Below, piece by piece: positions 50,601 through 61,710 of a stretch of 64,000 nt of DNA. Numbering within the stretch: position 1 is the stretch's first letter; the number at the start of each line of letters is the position of its first letter. This stretch comes from Lytechinus variegatus (taxonomy: Eukaryota > Echinodermata > Echinoidea > Temnopleuroida > Toxopneustidae), in assembly GCF_018143015.1 (NCBI RefSeq), contig NC_054742.1, positions 52,275,195 to 52,339,194 on the forward strand, given 5' to 3'. The notes beneath the pieces are model-generated. The model did no database searches and was not told the DNA's origin. It saw nothing but the letters and a program-made list of their open reading frames with translations. A program made the position numbers and the translations under genes.

Positions 50601-53600
50601 TGGTAGGTCATTTGTCTATTGTATTTGTGATTAAGTTATGATAAATCATCGATAAATCTCGGTTTCGTTTTTTTGTGGGACGCACTGTATACCTATCCTA
50701 ATCATGATTACAAAGGGCTTAGAATGTCCACTTTTTAGGTCAGAACGTAAAAAAATCAGCTCGCGCTCGCATTGATTATTGAAATATGTATAGTCTTCAA
50801 GGCTAACTAAAATCAGTCCTTATCAGGTCCTTTTTCGATCAGGCTAACGTATATCAGATATTTCTGCTCGCGGTCGCGCTCGAAGTAATTATTTAGTTAC
50901 ATACGCATGTTGTTCATGATCACAAACATTGCCCAGAATGTTCAAATTTCAGGACAGACTAAATGAAATTATAAATAAATCAGCTCGCGCTTCGCGCTCG
51001 CACTATTTAAATAGGGCTTATTGGATTATTATATATATTTATGTTGTGTTAAAAGAATAAAACTATAGTTACTGTTAGGACTACCCCTTCAAATAAACTA
51101 GCAAAAATCAACTTTGAGCGGCTGATCGGGGAAAATATATGGGTGATATTTTTGCCCCCCCCCCCTATTGGCGAAAGCTGGATCTGCGCCACGCAACCCA
51201 AACCGTAGACATACTGGGGAAGGACGGCTGTATTCATAGCGGTCCTTATGACATGAATGAGATCGACAAGATTATAAGAAAGAGTACCTGAATGAGAGCA
51301 AGAATAGTGTCCGAGTCGAACGGGTACGTAACATTGCGCACAAACTCCCCAACTCCCATCCCGTATGGTGTGGACTCTTGGGCAGTGATGTCATGTGGTA
51401 CTGATGTAACACCTGCACAGAATTGGACAAATTTAGACATTCATTTCGCGCCTCAAAGGTCTCATTGTTTCCATATTAAGATATAAAGTACAAGTCCCAA
51501 TTTGTTGTATTTGCATGAATGGTAGCTCTAGATTTAATTAAGATCATTTTCATTGTTTTTATTTTATATAATTTCATTTCATTTCGTTCATTTCCATTTT
51601 CAACAATTACAGTTTCTTTTGTACATGTTGACATAATTATATAAATAATAAAACATATTTCAAATATTCCTGTACAAAAAATGATATTCAAGATTATTAC
51701 ATATCAGGTTGGAAATGGAGGAGGCTGCTAAAAAGCGGAGCTTGTAGAGTGCAGCCTCCTAATAAATATTCTTGCAGTTGTTTAGCATATAAAAATCAAA
51801 ATAACAACTTCAGCATGAACCAGTTAAATTAAAGGAAATAGGGGGAATCAAAATAGAAAAGGAAATAAGAAAAAGAGAGATTAAAGGTCTCCAGAATCCA
51901 GCCCCAGCACTCACAGACGGACCTCGCCGATCAACAGGGAAACGAAAGAGATGTAAAAGTGTACGTGACATGATAAACATGTTTGATTAAAAAAATAAAA
52001 GAGTTCGAGTGATGAAGAGTTAAATTCAATGGTTATCTTGGAGAAAGTTTTTGAACTTATATTTGAAAGAATTAAGGCTTGGAGATTCTCTGATGTTACT
52101 ATCAAGAGTTCCCCAGAGTCTAGGGCCTTCAAAAGTAAAAATTGATTTTACAAGGATGGTCCGGGGTAGTGGTAAATGGAATTCATCGCATTGACGTGTG
52201 GGATATTTGTGAAGGATTTTGTTTTTGTTAAATGAAGAATTTAATATTAAATAATTGTGATTAATGTCAATATCATTACCGGTATTTCCTTTTTTATTAT
52301 TACCATATTAATTATTTCTTGGCTTTATCATTATCACTAATATGATTATAATATTTTGTTATTTTTTTTCGTTATGCTAACATTTTTACCACTACTTCTG
52401 GGCTTACAGCAAGAGACATATATTGCTATGGTCAAAAGTGTTATTTTGCGAAAGTGGTGGTTTATTCAGCAAAATAATCATTATTTTTGTTGTGCCGAAT
52501 TTTAACTTGTGTCAAAAATGTAATTTTCTTTGATAACTGCGATTGTGTCAAATGTTTTGTATTCATTTAAAACTGATTGAAAGAGAAATGAAGAGACGAT
52601 GCTTATTTACACTGTAAACATGCTATTCAAAATTTTATGTAGTTCAGAAAATTTTAGACAATTTTAAAAAGTTCAAACAATTAAAAAGAAGTTTAAACAA
52701 CTTGTTGTTAGAGTGACGGGCTTAAACAACTTGCTAATCATGTTTTACTGTGTATAAAGGTTATCTGTCACTCCGAATTTCTGTTTTAGAACTCCAAATG
52801 AATGAATCTATATCCATGATTGACAGTCACATAGGCGGATCTAGGGGGGCCGAGGCCCCCCCCCCCCTATTGGTGGAGCAAAAACAGGGGAAAATGGCAG
52901 AAAGAAAAAAAAGAGGGAAAAGGAGAGGAGAAAAAAGAAGAGGAGGAAGACGAGTGAATAAAATAAGATGAGGGGAAGTCTTGGAATATGAAATAAACCT
53001 TTCATGTCACTACATCAAATTTTCGCTCGCGCTCGCATTGCCTGTAGGTATTTGCATATCTTTTTATTGTGGAGCTTAAATATCAAGTTTGGAAGTCAAT
53101 ATACAAAACATATTTCACCTCAGAAATCGAACTTTCATTATTTTGTGTGATTTCCAAATTATTTTTTATAAGTGCTCTGTAACAATTTCAGTTTTATGGT
53201 CTGAATAATGGACCATGATGTAAAACAGTTTTTAACTGATCTTATCAACCTGAATAAATATATTGAATAAATAAATTAAATAAATAAATATTAACATTTT
53301 CTGATCGCGCTGCGCGCTCGCAAATTATTACCTATTATTTTCGTGTATTCCATTAAGTTTTTAAAATATCCCTTTTCAGGTCTGATTGTCAAAACGTATC
53401 AGCTAGCGCTGCGCGCTCGCATTTTGATTGGCGAGTTATGTATGTCTCAATATTGATTATACAACAAACTAATTAAAATCATGACAGTTTATCAAAAATT
53501 TCGGCTCGCGATTTGCGCTCGCATTAACGGTTAAAATATATTACCTGATGCCTCCTATTCATAATTACAAAAGTAGTTGAAATTTCCAGTTTTCATGCCA

Positions 53601-56600
53601 TAATATCATCAGATTTCGCGCCTCATTAGGCATTAATAGATAAGATATTAATTTAATGATTAAATTGTACCTTTTGTTTCATCTCGCTCTCAGCAAGAGG
53701 AATAGTAAGATAGTCATCATTTTCATATGATGACAATCATGTTCTAAGGATGTCCCGGTTCTATGTCACTAAAAGTAATAATAATGAAAACTATCAGCTC
53801 TTTAACTGCGATCCATATCCACCTCACTATTTTCCTACAAAGCGCTTGAAGGTGACCTTTTTTTCAGATCGGAATATCAAATATTTTAAGCTCGCGCTTC
53901 GCGCTCGCTTTGATTTTCATGATAAAAGAAGTATTTAGAATGCCTAGATTCTCGGTCTAAATCTGAAACACGCGCGCGGATGTTTATTCAGATACTCAAC
54001 TTGTTCTCTGTTTAAATCATTATCCAGTTCAGATCGAAAATTTCCTGCTCGCGCTTTGTCCTCGCATTATTAATGTAGGAAGATCCCCTATTACTCATCC
54101 TTTTCATGATTTACAAAACATGAATAGAGTGTCCCGTTTTTAGGTCTAAATCTCGATTTTTTCCGCTTCGCGCTCGCATCAATTTTTATTTAGCGATCCT
54201 GTTCACGATTACAAAAATTGATTAAAAGTTTCAATTCTTTATGTACAAATGTCAAAATTTTTCAGCTCGCGCTTCGCACTCGCATTGTTTTTATTGTTGA
54301 TTATGTATTGATTATCTCGGTTTAAAAACTAAATCTCGAAATTTTCCGCTCGCACTTCACGCTCGCATTAATTGTTTAGTTACATACATTCAATTCAATT
54401 CAATTCAATTCAAATTTATTTTCATTCTTCAAAATGATACAAATAAGTACAAGATAGATTGATTCAATTTAAATAAACAATAGCATGAACAAAATTCAAT
54501 ATTGGAAGAAAAAAAAATACATATTTGAAAGTAATCTAAATATAAATTAACATACATGTCAAATTAAATCAATATAATCAATATCATTAGATATAATTGA
54601 ATCAATGCAATTATATATCATAAGAAGAATGGAGGGGTCCACTGAAAAGCAAAGCTTGTATAATGTGGACCCCTCAAAAAATAGATACAAGGAATATAGA
54701 AATATACGTAAAGTAATACATGAAGATAACGAAAAGGCAAGTAATAATAGTAAATAACACGAAACAACACAACACATGAACATGAGGTGGACAATAGTAC
54801 GATAACAACTGCCTAGAATATAGAAAGAAAATAGAGATAGGGAGAGGGATGCAAAGCTAATTTGCTGCATATAATTATATTATGTCTACACATACATACA
54901 CATCAATACACGCACACACACACACACACATACACACACATACACACAAATACATACACGCATACATATACACATTACACATAAACATACACACACACAC
55001 CCCTCCATACACACATATACAAATACACCATTACACACGCACAACACACACACACACACACACATACAATATAAAAGGTACAATATAATGTATAGACAAG
55101 CTATAACTTTCAAATTTTATGTCTAACTGGAAAAAAATAAAAAATAATAATAAGGCTTTATGTTCTGTATAAACATAGATTAGCAAAAAATGATACAAAA
55201 TTTTAGTTTAAACAGTGAATATAATTCATTAGGAAATAAGGAGCATAAATTTTAATTTGTTTTTAAAGGACAGTAAAGAACGGGCATCTTTAATCTCATC
55301 GCCAAGGGAGTTCCAAAATCTTGGACCTGTATATAAATAAGTATTTTGTGCTAGATGCGTTCTGAGGAGGGGCAAGTGATATTCATTTGACTGCCTGGTG
55401 GGATAGTTATGGAGGGATTGGTTTTGGTGAAACATAGAGTCAAATATGCGTGGCAACGAATTATTTTTGTATCTATACATGAATTGACCTAATTGAAATA
55501 AATATAAATTTTTTATTTTCATGATTTTATGTTCCAGGAACAATTGATCTGTATGAGAACGAACTGGTGCATTACATATAATTCGGAGTGTTTTCTTTTG
55601 TAAAATTAATATTTTGTCCAATAAAGAATTATGGGTATTTCCCCATGCTAATATTCCATAATTAAGGTACGGTAAAATTAAGGAGGAATATAACATGAGT
55701 AATGTGACCTGAGGAAAATAGTGTTTTAACTTATTAATTATACCAATATTACGAGATAATATTTTGCTCACATGAAGAACGTGGGGTTTCCAAGAAAGTT
55801 TATTATCAACTATAATTCCTAAAAATTTAATTTGGGAAACACATTGTAAAGGTGTATCATCAAAGATAATGTCAGAAGGTAAAGATTCAATAGAATTACT
55901 AAATATCATATATTTGGTTTTGTTTAAATTAAGAGATAGTTTATTGGCGCGTATCCATTGAGTCAAATTTAGCAGTTCTAAATTCATGATCTGAACTAGA
56001 GTTTGAGGGTTTTTGTGAGCAAAAAATACATTGGAATCATCTGCAAAAGAATGAAAGAAAGAATGTCAGATGATCTATGAAAATCGTTAATGTAAATAAT
56101 GAATAAAAGAGGCCCTAATATACTACCTTGTGGGACACCACAATTAATGTCATGTTGATCAGAGATGTGATTATTTAAATAAACATATTGTTTTCTATTT
56201 TTAAGGTAATTCCTGAACCACTCCAAGGCAATTCCACGTATTCCATATTCTGTTTAGATTACAAAAAGTGCTTAGAATTTCCATTCTTAAGGTAAAAATA
56301 TCAGCTCGCGCTTCGCGCGCGCATTATTTGATTGTTGAAACATGAAACTTCTTCATGACTTACTGGAAGCAGTTTTTATAATAAGTACATTTTCCATCAG
56401 TTCAAAACGTGTATCAAAAATTTCTGCTCGCGCTTCGCGTTCTTAGTAGTTATTTAGTTGCATACATATATATCTTTTCAGGATAAACAACATTGCCCAG
56501 AATTTTCAAATTTTGCGAAAAAATACATAAAATTTCCAAAAAATTAGCTCGCGCTTCGCACTCGCATTATACAAATAAGGATTATTATATTACATATACT

Positions 56601-59600
56601 TATGTTGATTTATAAGAATAAAGCAAAGAAGTGACATTAGGACTACCCCTTCAAAGAAACAAACAAAAATCATCTTCGAGCAGCCGATCGGGGAAAATAT
56701 GGCTGAAAAAAATTACCGCCCCCCCCCTTTGGCGAAGGCACGATCCGCCCCTGAGTCACATATAAGTTTGAATTCATTTCTACCTTTAATTCTGTTCGAA
56801 CTAAGCCAGGTTACTCTCCTTAATAGTACGTAAAACTTTAAGCTTTTCAGCCTCTTATGAGAGTGGTAACGTAGTTTTCATTTACTAAAATAAATCTTAC
56901 AAATAAGCCCTCAATCACCACAACATATATAGCTTGAACGTATTGGTGTGCAATTCAGACAAGCATTGGGTACGAACACACCTGAACCTGCATGATAGGT
57001 TTCATGACATTTGCTCCGGCGACAATTACTCCGATGGAAAATCTACACGTTTAGCCAAACATAAAACCTAACCTCCGAAACTAAATAAAGCCTAATCCAT
57101 ATCTTTGCATCATTCTGGTCCAAAAACTTTACGACAATACTAACTCTCTATATGCCCTCTGAGATACCGGATCAATTGTCGCAGGAGCAAATGTCGTGTC
57201 ACCACATGGAATCACCGAGCATTTGTATTACCTTCTGTCATGAGGCACTCCATCTCAACCGGTAACGACCTGTCACGGAATTCTCCATCCGGGTCAATGA
57301 CGTAAGTACCATCTTCAGTAATGTCGTCACGAGCTTTTAGTTCTGCACAATTCCGTGGTGGATCTATCATTGAAATGAATGTGAATAAACAGATCATTCA
57401 AATGGAAGAAAGTACAAGTTTATAACACACATATTTGATCTTAAAACCCAGACGGACCTCCCTACTTACAAATAACAAAATACAAGGCCGCATATTGACG
57501 TCTGTATAACGATACTGACCTAGAGGCAATTTAAGACGTTATAAAGCACAAACGCTGCAATATCCATTTTGCAATATGGCATTTTAATTGAATTTGCGGC
57601 AGTCTTATAGATCGATTGACGAGGGCATATGTGAAATGACCTTCTCTTATCGATTAGGACACTGACCGACTTTGATATAAGGTTTTTCGTGGCATAAGGT
57701 ATTTATATATTGACTGAAAAAAGTAAAGGTGCTGATCAAGGTGCATGATTTTACCACTATAGCCAAGTATTCTTAAATTCGAAATATAAACATGGAGAGC
57801 GTTTCATGACTTTCGGTCAGTTAACAACTTTGTCATATGACAACGTTCCTTGATTTTAATTGGCTGAGAAGCGCAAAGTTTCTGTGGTACAAAATAAAAT
57901 CTGTCAGATAAAACATCGAACAAGTCCTTTCAGTAAAAAAAATGAAAATGTAACTTTGTTGTGGATTTGAGAGATTAATATTTTCCATGTAAGTCAGATG
58001 TTATCGTACTTGTCATCTTTCATCATACTTACATATTTCACATCGGGCCCCACCAAATCCTTTCGGGCATTCACATTCAAAGCCATCGTCGACCTCTGTA
58101 CAATTTCCATACTTGCATGGAGAAGACAAGCAGGCTGAGAGAAGAATATTGAACATCGATAATCATAATAATTTGACTGGGAATGGCTTAGCCGTTTTAC
58201 CATGGTATAGTTGTCACCATGCAAAGTTACCATGATAGTCATAAAAGAAGTATCTATAAAACTGGCTCATGTACATAAATTAACAAATACTTATTTAGCG
58301 GATAGGGCTATCCAATGGCATTCATGCAGTTTTGGAATTCTCTTTCTAATAAAGTAAAAGCTGTTCAGAAAAGAAATACATAAAACTGGAATCTGCTCGA
58401 GAACAAGTATAACCAGTAAAAAGCATGCATTATGTACAGTAAGAGTTCAGTATTGTAGATAATATAATGGTAAAATGAAATACAATCTTCCTTGGTAAAA
58501 AGTAGATAATTGTTGTTTGCTACAAATTAATTTAATTCATGGATATGTCGTTTTGTACTTGTAGTTAACAGGCGCGGATCCAGGAGGGGGCCGAGCCGGC
58601 CCCGGCCCCCTATTTTTTGACAACCTGCAGAAAAGGTGTACTCTTTACCTTGATAGAAACTACGAAAAACAGAAAGAAAAGTAAGAAAGAGGTATTTTAC
58701 CCATGATGTGTAATTTACAGCCTCGTAACGACCGGCCCGACCCCGAAAAGAAACAAAAAAAGGTGAGGGGAAGAATTGGAAAATAGACTTTATATAAAAA
58801 TTTTCGCTCGCGCTTCGCGCTCGCATTGCCTGTGTAATGAATCCCATTCAAGAGGGTTAAATGACACTAATATATAACCAAATATATATACAATATATCC
58901 AGTTCTGATATCAATTTGCACACAGTTTTTAGCTCGCACATTAAGCTTTCTTTATTTTGTTTGATTTACACAAATTGTATCAATGCATTAATTTGGTTTA
59001 ATTTAATTGTATCAAAATGTTCAGCTCGCGCTGCGCGCTCGTATTTTTGATTTGTGAGAAACCTATGCTCTTTGGAAATTCTTACCAAAATTTGTCAAAA
59101 TGCTCCTTTATCATTTCAGTACATCAAAAAATTAAGCTCATGCTTCGCGCTCGCATTTAATTGTTTTAGACACACAGCTTGTTTATTTAAATAAAAACGC
59201 GCTTAGACTGTTCATTTTTTTTCAGGTCGGAATATCATAAATTTTGAACTCGCGCTTCGCACTCTCATTATTTAATTGGTGATACTTGTATCCTCTTCAT
59301 TAATCACTAAAAACAGTCCTAATTGAGTCACTTTTCACGTTACTATATGATAAAATTTCGGCTCGCGCTTCGCGCTCGCATTGTTTAGTTGGATACTTAT
59401 CTTTGTTCATGATTATAAAAACTGCTCTGAATCTTCAGTTCTAAGGACATAAAATATCAAAGATTTTTAGCTCGCGCTTCGCGATCGCATTATATATTAA
59501 GACCACATGAGATACCGTATATTGTTTATAGCAATAAAAACTAACATATACTTAAAACTTCAGTCTTTGGTTAGGACTACCCCCTGAAAAACCAACAAGA

Positions 59601-60312
59601 AAAAAGCCAGATTGTAGCGGCCAATCGAGAAAAATGTTGATAAAAATATTTTTCGGACCCTCTTATTGGCGAAAGCTGGATCCGCCCCTGGTTAATACAT
59701 GTTGTTGTTGTTACAATAATGTTTTTACAGAAATAATATGACCCCATTGAAAATAAGCCTTTCGGCTTTCATGGGTTATCCTGACAATATGTTCTTTCCC
59801 ATTATTGTATTTTGCTTCTTGTGATATCTTTGACGAATAAATACAATCAATCAATTTTTCGCTGATTAAGATTTTGTTTCACATCTAATGTCCTTTTATT
59901 TATATAAATTGCTTCTCATGTTGGTAACTTTTCATTCAATGTAGTAGTATTATAGTAGTAGTAGTAGTAGAATAGTAGTAGTAGAAGCAGTCATTGGCGG
60001 CGGAAGGCAAACAAATTAGGGGGGGTCCACCTAAAATCTTGGGATGGACACAGGTAAAAAAAACTTGACAAGCAAAAAAAAAAACAATACAAAAAAAAGG
60101 GTTATCAACGCAAAGTTTAGGAGGGACCACCAAAAATTGTTGACAAGCAAAAAAAAAAAGAAAGTTGTCAACCAAGATATTAGGGGGGGCCGTCCCTCCC
60201 ACCTCAAATTTAGGAGGGAGACAGGTCCTCCCCCCCCTGGTCCGCCCCCCCCCCCCCCCCCGCTTCCGCCGCCTATGGTATAGTAGTAGTATAGAAGTAG
60301 TAATAGTAGTAA

Positions 60313-60351
<39 letters not shown>

Positions 60352-60441
60352 AGCAGTAGTAGTAGTAGTAGTAGTAGTAGTAATAGTAGTAGTATAGTAG
60401 TAGTAGTAGTTGTAGTAGTAGTAGTAGTAATAGTAGTAGTA

Positions 60442-60480
<39 letters not shown>

Positions 60481-60720
60481 AGTAGTAGTATAGTAGTAGT
60501 AGTTGTAGTAGTAGTAGTAGAGCAGTATTAGTAGTAGTAGTAATAGTAGTAGTAGTAGTATAGTAATAGTAGTAGTAGTAGTAGAGCAGTAGTAGTAGTA
60601 GTAGAGCAGTAGTAGTAGTAGTAGTAGTAGTAAGAGTAATAGTAGTAGTAGTAGTAAAGTAGTAGTAGTAGTAGTAGTAGTATGGTAGTAGTTGTTGTAG
60701 TAGTAGTAGTAGTAGTAGTA

Positions 60721-60793
<73 letters not shown>

Positions 60794-61710
60794 TTTGTTG
60801 TCATTTTATGGTATATTAATTTAAAACTACGGGGTGATCATGGAGCGCTTACCGGGTTCAGTACACCTCCAAGTCACATTTACACCTGCTGGATACGCCA
60901 TCTTCTCGATGGCTTCAAGAGGGACGAGTTTATGGACGAGTTGGATAGTCGTTCCATTCTTTACTATAGACTTGCACTGAACTCCAGAAATTGGCATCGG
61001 GCACCAATTGCCGTTTGTCTGGGCTTTGATCGGCTCAAAGCCTTCATCACACGAAAATGAAGAAAAATAAATTCATCAAATCAAAAAACGAACAGATCAA
61101 GACAAAAAGTACAGAAATCGTGAAATGAATGGCGTTTCGAGTTCACACAAGACCAAGCGCTTTCCTGAAATTATAGGATAAAAACAAAATTAATGTTTGG
61201 CTTACCTGTAACGATGATCAAAGAATGCATGTGTTTATTATTTTCTAAACAAATCATATTGCTTCTCATTGACGATGGAGATTTATCCAATATAAAGTCA
61301 GTTTTCGATCGAATTATTGTTAAAAGTAATAATGTAATTCACTGTTATTAATATCATTGATCATATTTTTCATATTTTTAAACTGTTAAATATCATTCGC
61401 AGGGTTGATCAAGAAGGTTTTTTCCGTATAACTGGTTTCAGGGGTTTGATATGAAATGAGTATTTAAATACAGATCGTTAAATAACACCCCAGCACACCA
61501 AATAGGAAAAAGGGAGAGAAAAGAAAGGAGCCTTGTGAGAAATGCTAAAAAGATATTTTATTTTCAAATAAATAACATTAAATCGAGGAGGTAATTATCA
61601 AACCAACAAATAATTTATTCATTAAAAAGCATACATTTACCTCCCAATAGTAGTCCAATCCATGACGATAACAAAACCACTTTCAACATTCTAAAGTAGC
61701 TGGAAAACAT
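47509..61710 (-). CDS. secreted sushi-like/EGF/CASPR-type fibrinogen-like protein, 7 coding exons
   Basis: Joined exons: 61710-61641, 61041-60853, 58134-58033, 57363-57232, 51412-51288, 49584-49395, 47687-47509. Total 987 nt, 328 residues plus TAG; all junctions GT/AG and in phase. Order: signal peptide 1-23 (hydrophobic [13 protein letters not shown]); cysteine segment 25-86 whose ends resemble halves of two sushi (CCP) domains ([24 protein letters not shown]); EGF-like domain 88-120 with six Cys spaced x4, x4, x8, x1, x8; then a C-terminal fibrinogen-like domain, about 122-328. That domain matches CASPR/neurexin IV, not tenascin or ficolin: [21 protein letters not shown], a KSCKQM Cys strand, [31 protein letters not shown] and YNLGPLLC near the end. 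No transmembrane segment follows, so it is probably secreted. Introns are full of transposons. Function unknown; adhesion or recognition is a guess. Confidence 0.88.
47860..48025. mobile_element. C-rich hAT-like element end
   Basis: The right end reads atcctatgtacgccactg, reverse complement of a cagtggcgtacatag-type hAT terminus, next to a run of C. The left part is G/C-run sequence; its left terminus is unclear. Confidence 0.45.
48213..49030. mobile_element. TTAA-ended MITE with tRNA-like insert
   Basis: Ends ttaaggtcaagtccaccc and gggtggacttgtcctttaa are inverted repeats. Shares phrases with 62836-63430 and 4935-5345. A tRNA-like piece absent from those copies sits at 48750-48837. Confidence 0.75.
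48750..48837 (+). tRNA. tRNA-Leu-like sequence, degenerate
   Basis: 88 nt with a perfect 7-bp acceptor stem (GGTGCCG/CGGCACC), A box TGTCCGAGTGG and B-box-like GGTTCGATCC followed by a near-copy, GGTTTGATCC. Length fits a type II (Leu/Ser) tRNA. The anticodon stem does not pair, so I call it a pseudo-tRNA or SINE head, not a working tRNA. Confidence 0.5.
49395..49584 (-). CDS. EGF/fibrinogen-like gene, exon 6
   Basis: Codes [27 protein letters not shown] and [16 protein letters not shown], the CASPR-type core. Acceptor catag, donor AACG|gtaaga, phase 0 in and 1 out. Confidence 0.93.
49690..51195 (-). mobile_element. GCGAGC-module element with nested long-TIR element
   Basis: Reverse-orientation modules with cores near 49723, 49841, 50758, 50870 and 50984. 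It ends at a C run and attggcgaaagctggatc, matching the right end of 58569-59690. No left terminus is visible. Interrupted by the element at 49877-50687. Confidence 0.75.
49877..50687. mobile_element. long-TIR mariner-like element, TA TSD
   Basis: Termini cagtgcgtcccagaaaaaaa and the complement ending tgtgggacgcactg, with TA on both sides. Inverted repeats run about 215 bp, to phrases such as catttggcggg/cccgccaaatg. The end motif is shared with 21584-23347 but the interior is unrelated. Inserted inside a GCGAGC element. Confidence 0.85.
51288..51412 (-). CDS. EGF/fibrinogen-like gene, exon 5
   Basis: Codes [13 protein letters not shown] to DTILALIQ, matching the CASPR region after the cysteine-methionine strand. 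Acceptor gtgcag, donor CAG|gtactc. A GCGAGC element ends about 90 bp downstream of it. Confidence 0.9.
51500..52245 (-). pseudogene. LINE 3'-end fragment: RT C-terminus and 3' UTR
   Basis: On the minus strand, 52240-52026 codes a C-terminal fragment with [17 protein letters not shown] and [14 protein letters not shown], ending in TGA, homologous to the larger LINE at 54388-56250. The 3' UTR has a perfect 10-bp stem (51719-51728 with 51751-51760) and ends with gaaat-type repeats. 5'-truncated. Confidence 0.8.
51719..51760 (-). promoter_or_regulatory. LINE 3'-UTR stem-loop, copy B
   Basis: AGGAGGCTGC pairs fully with GCAGCCTCCT around a 22-nt loop containing TACAAGCT. Related hairpins occur at 46028-46070 and 54632-54675. 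Confidence 0.75.
54632..54675 (-). promoter_or_regulatory. LINE 3'-UTR stem-loop, copy C
   Basis: GAGGGGTCCAC pairs fully (11 bp) with GTGGACCCCTC around a loop with TACAAGCT. The stem sequence differs from copy B while pairing is kept. Confidence 0.75.
54905..55072. repeat. CA/TACA microsatellite in the LINE 3' UTR
   Basis: Imperfect acacac and atacac run. The Cys/Val-rich and Thr/His-rich frames on either strand are artefacts. Confidence 0.85.
57232..57363 (-). CDS. EGF/fibrinogen-like gene, exon 4
   Basis: Start of the fibrinogen-like domain: [27 protein letters not shown]. Phase 1 on both sides. Acceptor gatag, donor GAAG|gtaata. Confidence 0.93.
58033..58134 (-). CDS. EGF/fibrinogen-like gene, exon 3 (EGF domain)
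   Basis: One EGF-like domain in one exon, phase 1-1, the standard shuffled extracellular module. Cys at 88, 93, 98, 107, 109 and 118, with [15 protein letters not shown]. Acceptor tctcag, donor gtaagt. Confidence 0.93.
58569..59690 (-). mobile_element. complete GCGAGC-module element, 5-bp TSD
   Basis: Ends caggcgcggatccagg and gctggatccgcccctg, flanked by GTTAA at 58564-58568 and 59691-59695. Inside are about six reverse-orientation module cores near 58805, 59024, 59142, 59253, 59363 and 59470, with the atgattacaaa and cagttctaagg spacer phrases. 1122 bp, no ORF of interest. Best reference copy for the family. Confidence 0.85.
59940..60795. repeat. TAG trinucleotide microsatellite
   Basis: About 500 bp of tagtagtag from 60283 to 60795 with single-base slips, plus a short run at 59940-59990. 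The poly-Leu/Tyr/Thr frame is an artefact. Confidence 0.9.
59993..60275. mobile_element. MITE with CATTGGCGGCGG ends inside the TAG repeat
   Basis: cattggcggcggaaggc and cgcttccgccgcctatg are inverted termini. The interior has internal repeats (aattagggggggtcc, gacaagcaaaaaaaa) and a run of C. It splits the TAG microsatellite. Confidence 0.7.
60853..61041 (-). CDS. EGF/fibrinogen-like gene, exon 2 (sushi-like segment)
   Basis: Residues 25-86 plus flanking split codons, phase 1 on both sides. Contains [19 protein letters not shown] and [14 protein letters not shown]. It has few of a full sushi domain's Cys, so a degenerate or partial module. Acceptor gaag, donor CCCG|gtaagc. Confidence 0.85.
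61641..61710 (-). CDS. EGF/fibrinogen-like gene, exon 1 (signal peptide)
   Basis: Codes [20 protein letters not shown] plus LLG and one base of Gly24. A classic signal peptide exon ending in phase 1 at a GAG|gtaaat donor. An in-frame Met at residue 8 could also start translation. Confidence 0.85.

Larger units (their letters stand above)
54388..56250 (-). mobile_element. CR1/Jockey-like LINE, 5'-truncated
   Basis: Minus strand: RT motifs [34 protein letters not shown], then a one-base frameshift within the ADD motif near 56041-56047, then [25 protein letters not shown] and [15 protein letters not shown], and the LINE C-terminus with [10 protein letters not shown]. The 3' UTR carries a CA microsatellite and a hairpin and ends in ttgaa repeats at 54388-54412. 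Truncated at the 5' end within RT. Inserted inside a GCGAGC element. Exact clade unresolved. Confidence 0.88.
52830..56753 (-). mobile_element. GCGAGC-module element split by a LINE
   Basis: Termini cataggcggatct and gatccgcccctg with flanking AGTCA at 52825-52829 and 56754-56758; the match extends to 8 bp (agtcacat). Modules with cores near 53024, 53304, 53402, 53505, 53890, 54046, 54164, 54265 and 54346, then 56303, 56424 and 56548 after the nested LINE. No transposase. Confidence 0.8.

Noticed and set aside
60031-60804. 257-codon frame rich in Leu, Tyr and Thr
   Set aside because: Reverse translation of the TAG microsatellite; no start context and no domain.
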